IMG/VR virus record: IMGVR_UViG_3300025000_000296
Location: 1-32,950 of that record
DNA length: 32,950 nt
Source of the DNA: a virus
Strand: one strand, 5' to 3'
Of this stretch, positions 8,654 to 16,686 are shown in pieces. The notes beneath the pieces are model-generated. The model was not told the origin of the DNA. It saw only the letters and a program-made list of their open reading frames with translations, and did not search any database. The position numbers and the translations under genes were made by a program. Each line of letters begins with the position of its first letter. Position 1 is the first letter of the stretch.

Positions 8654-11600
8654 CTACCTTTTACCGTTGTAGATGGAGTCATAACTTCTTCTGTAGCTAC
8701 CCCATGCCTCTGCTGATAAATGATCCGTAGATCCTTTGACTTCTTTTTTGACGTACTCATCAAACGTAGGGGCTGTCTTAGGAGATTCGCCATGTTTTTC
8801 AATGTGCTTCTGAATCATAGCATTGATATTTCCCTTATTGCGCTCTATTAGATCTTTAGCTACTTTTATAGCTAAATTCTTACTGCTGTCGCTTGTAATT
8901 TTAAGACCAGAGCGAGCTTCTGAAACTACCCATTCCCCATCTTTACCATGGATAAAAGCATGAACTCCTTTACCTACGTTCACCTTTTCTGCATGCTCAT
9001 ATACTGGCATGTACTTAACTTTTCCACTTTTACCTTTAGGTACAGCTATGTGGTACGGGGTTTCTTCTGGCTCAGATCCAAATATGACCCCGGCTTTACC
9101 TGGTTCTGCTGTTGCTGGGCTTTCCCCATGTTTTTCGATATGTGACTTTATATATTCAACAAGTTTAGTAACCCCATGCTCAGCTGTTCTTCTAGTAGCC
9201 TCTTGTATAGCGGATTCTCTAGTTTTACCCTCTGCGAGTGAAAGACCTGTCTGAGCTTCTGTAACTACCCATCTCTGATCACCTGCTCCTTTGTGTATAA
9301 ATGCGTGGACTCCAGCACCTACATCAACCCTCTTACCGTCTACAGGTACATAGGTTAACTTACCTGTGTGATCCCCTACAGATTTATTTGACTTATAGTA
9401 CTGACTTATCTTAGGCTCTTCCTTCTTAGGCTCCTCTTTTGGTTTATTAGCATCCATAAACTCCTTGAAGGCATCAGCCATGGAAGTAGTCTCTGCATGA
9501 TGCTTGAGTACTAGTTTTTTATGTTCTTGATCTGACCATTCCTTCTGCTGTACTAAACTAGCACTACCTGCTAAGTGTTCCCTGTATCGATCATGTATAA
9601 CTCCTACATACTCACCTTGTGCCCCTTTCATGTACCCCATTTTAATCATCTTGTCATGGAAGTATTCATCAGGTGTCATCTCCCAAGGCTCTTTCTTAGG
9701 TTCAGTACCAGCCATCAGTAGTTCAAGTGGGTCAAAGTCTGCGAAAGCTTTTTCATCTGCAGCAATCTGCTCAGGAGTCCTGTTCTTCCTAGCCTCGCGT
9801 GCCTCTTGATCTTTATACATCTGTTCAGTGTTTGCTTTGACCTTACCTAGGAATTCCTCGTGTTCCCGCTCTTTTTGAGCTTTAGCATCAGCTTTTGCCC
9901 GCTTAGCTCTCTTTGCAGCTTCATTTATGGCTACTGCCTTAGCAGCAATGTCTTTAGTAAACTTTTTGTCTTTTTTATAGGCTTCAACGGCCTTCTGAAC
10001 ATCCACCGCACTGTACTCACGACCTATAACTTCTTTACTTCCTGTGGCATCTAACTCATCCCGCCCTTGGGCACTGAAACTGTTTGACGTTGTACTGTGC
10101 TTCAACGTTTGTAGAATAGCTTCCCTATGACCTGCTGGTACACCATACTCACCCATAAGTTTTTTAGCATTGGTTGCACTTAATCTTTCGCCCATCTTTG
10201 CGTCCACTCCTTTTGTTTTGGAGGTTCCCTCCCCCTTAGCCTTATCATACATAGGCTTTTCGGATTTGTGGACGACAGGTTTCTTAGCCTCTTTATCCAC
10301 GGTCTTCTGGTGCTCAGCTAAATGGGATTTTGTCGCCTTCTTTGCTCCTTTGGCCCCGGGTACTGACCCAGCTAGGATCTTTCCATCCTTGATATAGACG
10401 TGGTGACCACTCATGGTCCTCCATACCCCGCCCTCAGGAAGGTCCTTATGCACTCCTTTAGCCTCTGAGCGGGTGATTGACTTTTGAAGATCAATGTAGA
10501 GTCCTTTGACAATCGGTGTCTTAGGAACGAGCACCACCCCGACAATTGAACTAGCGGGTATCTTTCCTAAAACCTCAATTTCTCCTAATTCGTTCTCTGT
10601 TCCCTGGTATTCTACAGCTAAGACATAAGCTTGTTTCTCATGGTAAAGGTCATAGTTTGAGCGGGCATACCCTTCTGCTTGGCTAAAAAGAGTACTGAAG
10701 CAAGTAACTACATTTTCTTGGTCCCCATCGTTTCCTTTGCCCTTGGTCTGGATGTATCCGGACTTCTGAATAAAGTCGTATTCCTTTTGGCCTATGCCTC
10801 GAAACATAACTCCTGGTGCGTTGTCATATGGGAAGGCGCTTAGTCCAGTGTCTACTTCTGGTAGATAGACCAATGACTTCTGAAGATCATCAAGCGCCCC
10901 CTCATTCCCGGCCATATAAGCTAAGACTTTCTTGAGGTTATGCTCATGGTTCTTCTCATCAGCGATAATCTCAGCGATAACTTTCCGAATCTTAGGGTCT
11001 TTGATCTGTTTCAGGCGCTCAGAGTAATCAAGAATTGCTTTCTTCTCTCCATCTAGGTCCGTAGTGGCTATATCATCTTTAAGGGATTTCCATAACTCCG
11101 AGTACTCTTCAAAGAGTCTCTGCTTGTCAATGTCGTTGAACTCCCCAATAATACACGGGCAGTGGGTGTAATTTCTGATCTTACTAGCTTCGAGCTTATG
11201 GTGGCCGTCATGGACCTCATAGTTCCAGCCAATAATGATAGGAGCTATAAGGCTCCCATCTTCCATTCTTGTAACGAGAGAACGTACCTTATCAAAGTCG
11301 AGGGCTTTGTCCGTCTGGAAAGGGGTCTGAAGTCTATTCGTCGGGATATAGAGTATTTCATCTATGGGATTGTCAAAGGATGATCCATCAACTTGGTAGG
11401 CGCTTCTTATACTTGGGATTACTGGCCTCTGTAGATCACTTCGTCTGATAATACCCTTCTGAAGATCAAAGCTTAGGCCTTTTTGGATGGCCTTCTCACG
11501 TTTTACAACGTCCATAAGATTATCGAAGGCTTTACTAATAGCTACGGCTTCTTCACCTCTTGGGTACGGGGACCCTGGGTCTACACCTTTAGCTCCATAA

Positions 11601-14600
11601 ACTAGATAGTCATTGTGGATCTTCTTACTCTGCTCCATTTTCAGCTGAAGATGTGTCTCAAAAGCCCGGGCAAATAACTCATGCGGTCGTACCCAATAGC
11701 TATTTTCTTTGAGTCCACCAACTCGAAGAGAGTCTAGGTAATACTGTGATCGTCCTGTACTAACCATAAGAGTATCAGGTGCTTCTCCAGTTGCCTTCTT
11801 GTGTAGGTATGCCATTACCTGAACTGCACTATTAATGTCTTTTCTGGTTTTCATAGTTTTTGTGACTTCTTCAATAGCTTTATCTAATCCTAATGTGTCA
11901 TAAGCTGTTTTCCAGCTTCTAGGGTAGCTTGAGTACTCAAGGTTTTGGTTATGGATAGCCTCTTTACCTTTACCATCGCCTACCTTAATAGCCTGCATAA
12001 GACTTCTATAGGCACTTGCCAGCTCAGGTGAGGAACTTTCTGAGAAAACTCCTTTATCGTCAGACGCTAAATTAGTTGATGCTTTACCTGTCATGTACTG
12101 GTAGAGGATATTGTCCATGGCGTGGCCCCATTCATGTCCAAGACTTCCCGCTCCACCATTCTTCGTGATATTGATAACCTTCATATCAGGTTCATAGTGA
12201 GCTAATCCCCAGCCACCACCACGAGCACCAAAAGCCATTGCTAGTTTACCATTAAGTGAAATGTCCTTATCCTCTAGGCCTAATAAATCTGCTAAGTCAT
12301 GCATTGCTTCAGCTGACTTCACAAGATGAAAGCTACCTGACTTATCATCAACATAATGCCCGAACTCTACCCCACGGAAACCGAACGTCTTAGCCATATC
12401 TTCAGGCTTCTGAACACTTGTTTTACGGCCACCAATGCGCTGTATCTTCTCAGGCATCACCTTTTCCCATTTTTCAGCTGTTCCGCTTTCCTTTTTCTCC
12501 TTAGCAAAACGTGGACTAACTTTACCTGTAGCTACTTGATTTTTCAGCCATGAGTCAAGCCGACTACCATTACTTTCAACATAGCGTTTAGCGCCAGCTA
12601 TAGCTTCTTCTTTTGTGGCTCTTCCGTAGGCCGAAGATAGGGGTATCCCTGTCTTAACTTCATGAATGAAGTGTTTACCATTAGCATCAACATAGTGGAA
12701 TGCCTCAATATTAGGGGCTATGTCAATAGGTGTAGCATCTTTTGCTAGTTCAAACTTAGTGCCCTTGGTTGACTCCTTTCGGTAGTATTGCTGGCTCTTT
12801 TCTTCATCGGTTAGTTTCTTAGTTTCTTTACTTCCGAAGTACTTAGCCCATGTCAGCTTTTTGTCTCTTAGGGTCTGGTTGGTCCTTGCCTTACTCTCAT
12901 GATCTGTGAAGTACTTTGTTAGCTTCTCACCGAGTGGGAAGAAGGGTTTCTTAGCTAAAGTTTCAGACATAGCTATACTGGCTTTGATTTCGTCAATACG
13001 TGCCTGCTTCTCGGCCCTCCATTGCTCAGGAGTTAAGTCTACAGGTTCCCGTTCCCCTGTTTTAGGATTACGCCTGCTAGTTCTTAGGTCATATTGTGAC
13101 GGCCCATCCCTTAAATCTCTTTCTTGATAATGGAGAATACCTTGCTGATTTTTTAGATACTTAGGGTCTTCCGTTTTCATATAGTTCCTTAAGTAGCTAT
13201 AAGCCCCATCGAACTCCTCTTGTGTCTTATGAGGCTCAAGTAGGCGCTGCAACTCGTTAATAGCTCGCATATAGTGAGCTCTTGCTACGGGGGTATCTTC
13301 AGGAGGCTTTGCTGCTATTCGATCATAGATGAGCTGCTTAAGCATAGCAACATTGACATCGACTCCCCGCTCCATTTCAGCTTTGAAATCAACAGGTGCT
13401 AAAATATTCTTTTTAACACACAAGGTCTGCGCGACTTCAGGAGCTACTTCTTCTAAAGCTTCAAGCCCCTGCATCGTTGGCTTTTCTGCAAATTCTGCCC
13501 GTAGACTAGCTTTATCCTTCTTAGATCCCCAAACTTTCTGACCAACATCACGAGCAGTTGTTTTGTTGACCTGGGCTTCAGTACGAATATCCGCAACTTC
13601 ACCCTTTTTAGTCTTCTTAGGCTTAAGGTCTGGGTACTCATCTAATACAGCTTTAGGAACCTTCTGCCCTTCGTCTAAGGCCTTGGATACCAGACGTTTG
13701 TGTTGTGACTTAAATGACTCTAGGTTAAGGTTAAAATTAGCATTTCTCTTTTTGAGGGCTTCAGCGTACTTACTCCACGGAAGTTTCCATGCTTGGCCTA
13801 AATCTTCTTTGCTCTGTGTAAAACTTGAGGCATCAGGGATCATAGACATAATGTCTTTAGGATCCTCTATAGGTTTAGCCTTAGCCTTGGCCTTAGCTGG
13901 CTTAGTACCAAGCATCTCATGGGCTGCTTTCTGCTGCTCTTCAAGCGTTGCTTTCTTGCTCTTAGCTTTTGGCTTCTTAGCAAGTGCATCCACGTCTTTC
14001 TTCTGCTTTGCCATGAACTCAGGTGTTACCTTGGTTCGTTTCGTTGAGGACTCTTTGTTATTAGCTCCTTTGAGCGTGTCTTCAATAGCCTCTTTACCTG
14101 TTTTGGGCTTAGCTTTACTAGATGTAGACTTCTTGGCTTTTCTTGCAGCATCAGCAGCAGCCTTAGCTTCTTTGTCTATGGTTTCCTGATGTTCAGCTAA
14201 ATGGGCCTTCGTCGCTTTCTTAGCACTCTTCACTCCCGGGATAGCACCAGCCAATACCTTACCGTTGAGAATATAGATATGGTGCCCGTTCATTGAGCGC
14301 CACACACCACCAGGTGGCAGGTCCTTGTGCAGAGACTTTGCCTGAGTCTTAGTCACTTTACCCGGTGCAAGGGCCTTCTGAAGATCAATATAGAGTCCTT
14401 TAACTACGCTCATGATACTTCTCTCAGCATACGAGCGGAATGCCCAGTGCCCAGCATCGATATCCTGCCTGCTATTGGTATTAGGGACAATGACATCATA
14501 GAGCTGAATATTAAGAGTTTTAGAGGCACCTTGAATTCCTGCATTATGCAGGACTTCACTTGACCCAAGGCCTGTGTACATGAAAAAGCTTTTACTGTTA

Positions 14601-16123
14601 GCTTTAATCAAACTTTCAAGGGCCTTCTTCCGAAGCTTATCTGGTGGCAAAGTTACATCAAGGGGCTCAGCATGGGTAATCCCGTTCTTTGTGTCAACGC
14701 CAATGATGTAGATTGATTTATCCGCATCATGAATACTAAGATTACTCTTGATGTAGGCTTTTACATCATCTACACCGTTCATCCTAGGGCCCGGTACACT
14801 GGCATCCTTTTCTTGGTAGGTTTCATAGACAGGGGCCTGCTTAGTTCTCATGATCTTAGAACGATCCATATTCTTGTTGAACTCAACAATGCTGCCATTG
14901 CCATTTAAGGCTGTGTACTCATTATCCCCTATGACAACATGACCACCGAACCTCATACCCATATGGTCTGCTACATCCCTAAAACGTTCGGTAACCGCCA
15001 CATCCGGTTGACTCGGGGTGCTATCTCCTGTTGGGTGGTTATGGATTAGATAAACTGTATCTGCTCCGGATAGGAGCGGTACTTTCATCATGTCTTTAGG
15101 ATCAATAATACTTGAATCAACATTACCTATGTGAGCACAGTGAATACCTACGACTTCCCCATCTTTGGTTCCCATAACATAGCTCTTCTCACGATCTGAA
15201 TCAGTTAAATCAGCGAAAACTTGGGCCACGTCTTCACGGCTATTCACCTGCATATTAGGCACAGCATAACTACCTATTCGACGAGCGACGACTCTTACAC
15301 GCCCCTTGTTTTGGTAGTCAGGTACTAGGTCGCTAGATTCTGAATTGCTAGTCTTAGGTAGGGAAACAACCTTAGGCTTAGGTACTCGTTTCTTAGTTGG
15401 ATTATCAATTACTGGGGGCATCTTAGGGGCTGCTGCCTCACTAGCTTCAGTAGGTTTTTTAGAAGCCTTTGGTTTAGGTTCTTTATGCCCAGGTGATAGC
15501 CCTCTCATAGCCTTATGGTCAGATATTTTGGTATCGAAGTATTCTTGACCCCAACCACTAAGCCTAATCTCTGCGTGTTTAATAGCGTCTTCTTCCCCTG
15601 TGTAGGATGAAACTATTCTGGTCCCTGTTGTAGCCTCGTAGATATACGTATCTTCTGGATGCTCAGGGTCTGGGTGCTCCATGAAGAAGGAACCCTTAAC
15701 AGACTTCAGCTTAACTTCTTTAGCATTGATGGCTTCTTTATAGGTCCCTGATCCAATATGGTAAACAAAGAATTTCTTAGGTGTAGGCTTTTTAGGCACT
15801 GCTTTCTTAACCGCTGCTTTCTTAACTTCAGGAACATTGACCACTAGCTCTTTTTTCTTGCTAGTGGTCTTCTTAGTCGTTGCTACTTTGCTACCAGCGG
15901 TCTTTTTTGGGGTAGCCTTGCTCTTGGTAGACTTTTTTGGTGTACTCCCCTTAGCTTTTATCTTTGCACTTGTCTTAGGTGCTTTTTTAGGCTCCTCCTT
16001 AACAACTGAAGAGACAATACCTTCATGCTTCTTAGCAAATTTTCCATCTCTTGCTCTCGGGTGAAGTTCTTGCTTAAAATACCCCTTTATAATGTCTAGG
16101 TCTTTTAAGTTAAGTATCTCCAT
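8654..16123 (-). CDS. Giant polyvalent protein A: JAB/RadC, zincin, ParB-like and ART domains
   Basis: This is 2489 aa from the ATG at 16123; an upstream ATG at 16129 is only one base from AAGGAGG, so the second is preferred. Domains: HPRARDGKF motif (about 21-29); Lys/Ala-rich linker; repeat domain (about 115-200); JAB/RadC-like metallo-domain with H361-x-H363 and S371-x-x-D374; a degenerate second JAB (about 440-560); WRSMNGHHIYI motif; KALDEGQKVPKAVLDEYPDL domain (about 800-835); second repeat domain (about 1138); zincin with H1330-E-W-G-H1334 and WVRPHELFARAFE, resembling the LPD1 domain of polyvalent proteins; ParB-like HDGHHKLEAS (about 1638-1647); ADP-ribosyltransferase-like domain with FRG (R1775) and FST (about 1814); a second WRTMSGHHVYI motif; two more repeat domains (about 2271 and 2384). 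LQK-[A/G/S] at K583, K1556, K1749 and K1881 separates these blocks, giving pieces of 583, 973, 193, 132 and 608 aa. Likely packaged in the head and cut by the prohead protease (inference). Confidence 0.85.
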   Translation of the reverse strand: MEILNLKDLDIIKGYFKQELHPRARDGKFAKKHEGIVSSVVKEEPKKAPKTSAKIKAKGSTPKKSTKSKATPKKTAGSKVATTKKTTSKKKELVVNVPEVKKAAVKKAVPKKPTPKKFFVYHIGSGTYKEAINAKEVKLKSVKGSFFMEHPDPEHPEDTYIYEATTGTRIVSSYTGEEDAIKHAEIRLSGWGQEYFDTKISDHKAMRGLSPGHKEPKPKASKKPTEASEAAAPKMPPVIDNPTKKRVPKPKVVSLPKTSNSESSDLVPDYQNKGRVRVVARRIGSYAVPNMQVNSREDVAQVFADLTDSDREKSYVMGTKDGEVVGIHCAHIGNVDSSIIDPKDMMKVPLLSGADTVYLIHNHPTGDSTPSQPDVAVTERFRDVADHMGMRFGGHVVIGDNEYTALNGNGSIVEFNKNMDRSKIMRTKQAPVYETYQEKDASVPGPRMNGVDDVKAYIKSNLSIHDADKSIYIIGVDTKNGITHAEPLDVTLPPDKLRKKALESLIKANSKSFFMYTGLGSSEVLHNAGIQGASKTLNIQLYDVIVPNTNSRQDIDAGHWAFRSYAERSIMSVVKGLYIDLQKALAPGKVTKTQAKSLHKDLPPGGVWRSMNGHHIYILNGKVLAGAIPGVKSAKKATKAHLAEHQETIDKEAKAAADAARKAKKSTSSKAKPKTGKEAIEDTLKGANNKESSTKRTKVTPEFMAKQKKDVDALAKKPKAKSKKATLEEQQKAAHEMLGTKPAKAKAKAKPIEDPKDIMSMIPDASSFTQSKEDLGQAWKLPWSKYAEALKKRNANFNLNLESFKSQHKRLVSKALDEGQKVPKAVLDEYPDLKPKKTKKGEVADIRTEAQVNKTTARDVGQKVWGSKKDKASLRAEFAEKPTMQGLEALEEVAPEVAQTLCVKKNILAPVDFKAEMERGVDVNVAMLKQLIYDRIAAKPPEDTPVARAHYMRAINELQRLLEPHKTQEEFDGAYSYLRNYMKTEDPKYLKNQQGILHYQERDLRDGPSQYDLRTSRRNPKTGEREPVDLTPEQWRAEKQARIDEIKASIAMSETLAKKPFFPLGEKLTKYFTDHESKARTNQTLRDKKLTWAKYFGSKETKKLTDEEKSQQYYRKESTKGTKFELAKDATPIDIAPNIEAFHYVDANGKHFIHEVKTGIPLSSAYGRATKEEAIAGAKRYVESNGSRLDSWLKNQVATGKVSPRFAKEKKESGTAEKWEKVMPEKIQRIGGRKTSVQKPEDMAKTFGFRGVEFGHYVDDKSGSFHLVKSAEAMHDLADLLGLEDKDISLNGKLAMAFGARGGGWGLAHYEPDMKVINITKNGGAGSLGHEWGHAMDNILYQYMTGKASTNLASDDKGVFSESSSPELASAYRSLMQAIKVGDGKGKEAIHNQNLEYSSYPRSWKTAYDTLGLDKAIEEVTKTMKTRKDINSAVQVMAYLHKKATGEAPDTLMVSTGRSQYYLDSLRVGGLKENSYWVRPHELFARAFETHLQLKMEQSKKIHNDYLVYGAKGVDPGSPYPRGEEAVAISKAFDNLMDVVKREKAIQKGLSFDLQKGIIRRSDLQRPVIPSIRSAYQVDGSSFDNPIDEILYIPTNRLQTPFQTDKALDFDKVRSLVTRMEDGSLIAPIIIGWNYEVHDGHHKLEASKIRNYTHCPCIIGEFNDIDKQRLFEEYSELWKSLKDDIATTDLDGEKKAILDYSERLKQIKDPKIRKVIAEIIADEKNHEHNLKKVLAYMAGNEGALDDLQKSLVYLPEVDTGLSAFPYDNAPGVMFRGIGQKEYDFIQKSGYIQTKGKGNDGDQENVVTCFSTLFSQAEGYARSNYDLYHEKQAYVLAVEYQGTENELGEIEVLGKIPASSIVGVVLVPKTPIVKGLYIDLQKSITRSEAKGVHKDLPEGGVWRTMSGHHVYIKDGKILAGSVPGAKGAKKATKSHLAEHQKTVDKEAKKPVVHKSEKPMYDKAKGEGTSKTKGVDAKMGERLSATNAKKLMGEYGVPAGHREAILQTLKHSTTSNSFSAQGRDELDATGSKEVIGREYSAVDVQKAVEAYKKDKKFTKDIAAKAVAINEAAKRAKRAKADAKAQKEREHEEFLGKVKANTEQMYKDQEAREARKNRTPEQIAADEKAFADFDPLELLMAGTEPKKEPWEMTPDEYFHDKMIKMGYMKGAQGEYVGVIHDRYREHLAGSASLVQQKEWSDQEHKKLVLKHHAETTSMADAFKEFMDANKPKEEPKKEEPKISQYYKSNKSVGDHTGKLTYVPVDGKRVDVGAGVHAFIHKGAGDQRWVVTEAQTGLSLAEGKTRESAIQEATRRTAEHGVTKLVEYIKSHIEKHGESPATAEPGKAGVIFGSEPEETPYHIAVPKGKSGKVKYMPVYEHAEKVNVGKGVHAFIHGKDGEWVVSEARSGLKITSDSSKNLAIKVAKDLIERNKGNINAMIQKHIEKHGESPKTAPTFDEYVKKEVKGSTDHLSAEAWGSYRRSYDSIYNGKR

Positions 16124-16135
16124 GCTCATCCCTCC

Positions 16136-16390
16136 TTATGCTTCAACTACCTCCGGTTCCTGCACTGGTATCTTCGATGGCCACACGTTAGGCGTGTGGT
16201 AGGCTTTAGTCATCTGTCCCCTGCAGTGTAATTCCATGGACTTCACTAGCCCTTTTCTCTCCATATGCCTAAGCTGCTCCCGGCCAACATCAATAGCCTT
16301 CAGAACTTGAGCGGTTACTGGGTAGCCAGTGCCTCTTACCAGTCGTTCAATGGTTTGAGCAATAAACTGTGTATCAATAGGTTTTTTCAT
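16136..16390 (-). CDS. Small winged-helix-like protein
   Basis: This 84-aa protein contains a pattern typical of winged helices: IERLVRGTGYPVTAQVLKAI, then GREQLRHMERKGLVKSMEL, followed by a basic hairpin-like tail. It lies directly upstream of giant protein A, 12 bases away, so the two are probably translated from one transcript. AGGAG lies about 10 bases before the ATG. Its start would overlap the ancestral stop (ATGA) of the preceding membrane gene before the 56-bp duplication. Function unknown; DNA binding is inferred. Confidence 0.55.
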   Translation of the reverse strand: MKKPIDTQFIAQTIERLVRGTGYPVTAQVLKAIDVGREQLRHMERKGLVKSMELHCRGQMTKAYHTPNVWPSKIPVQEPEVVEA

Positions 16391-16444
16391 TCTTTGCCAG
16401 CTCCTCTTTTATGTATCTTATACCATGCAGCCACCTCAGCCGGT

Positions 16445-16556
16445 CCCCATAAAATCATATAACACAGTAAAATATGAACATGCTCTCTAGGTCTATGTGC
16501 CCCCATAAAATCATATAACACAGTAAAATATGAACATGCTCTCTAGGTCTATGTGC
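16445..16556. repeat. Perfect 56-bp tandem duplication
   Basis: Bases 16445-16500 are repeated without change at 16501-16556, with a few further matching bases after. The period of 56 is not a multiple of three and the repeat lies in a small membrane-protein gene, so it shifts that gene's reading frame. Identical copies indicate a very recent event or an assembly artefact. Confidence 0.95.
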
Positions 16557-16640
16557 CCCCATAGCTTCATCATGCTCTTTGCTGAATAGATAGGCACCGT
16601 AGATCACATACACTGCTATAATCCACCACGGATAAAACAT
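16455..16640 (-). CDS. Small membrane protein, C-terminus altered by a 56-bp duplication
   Basis: As it stands the gene gives 61 aa starting MFYPWWIIAVYVIYGAYLF, a single N-terminal membrane segment. The 56-bp tandem duplication makes the second copy read in another frame and ends the protein early. With one copy removed, the frame continues from YMILWG into GPAEVAAWYKIHKRGAGKE and stops at a TGA overlapping the ATG of the next gene (16390) in an ATGA junction. That is the normal phage arrangement, so the single-copy form is probably ancestral. Position next to head genes does not reveal its job. Confidence 0.6.
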   Translation of the reverse strand: MFYPWWIIAVYVIYGAYLFSKEHDEAMGAHRPREHVHILLCYMILWGHIDLESMFIFYCVI

Positions 16641-16664
16641 AGTTTGTCATCCCCTTTATTTCAA

Positions 16665-16681
16665 TCACGTTTCAAACGTGA
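16665..16681. repeat. 17-bp dyad between MuF and the membrane gene
   Basis: TCACGTTT-C-AAACGTGA is a perfect dyad with one central base, lying six bases beyond the stop codon of the minor head protein gene. It may fold as a short hairpin with a 5-bp stem or act as a protein site. No T-run follows. Confidence 0.5.
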
Positions 16682-16686
16682 GCGTA

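Noticed and set aside
13563-14189. Plus-strand frame of 208 codons opposite protein A
   Set aside because: Ser/Leu/Ala-rich antisense of the Lys/Ala-rich linker; no ribosome binding site.
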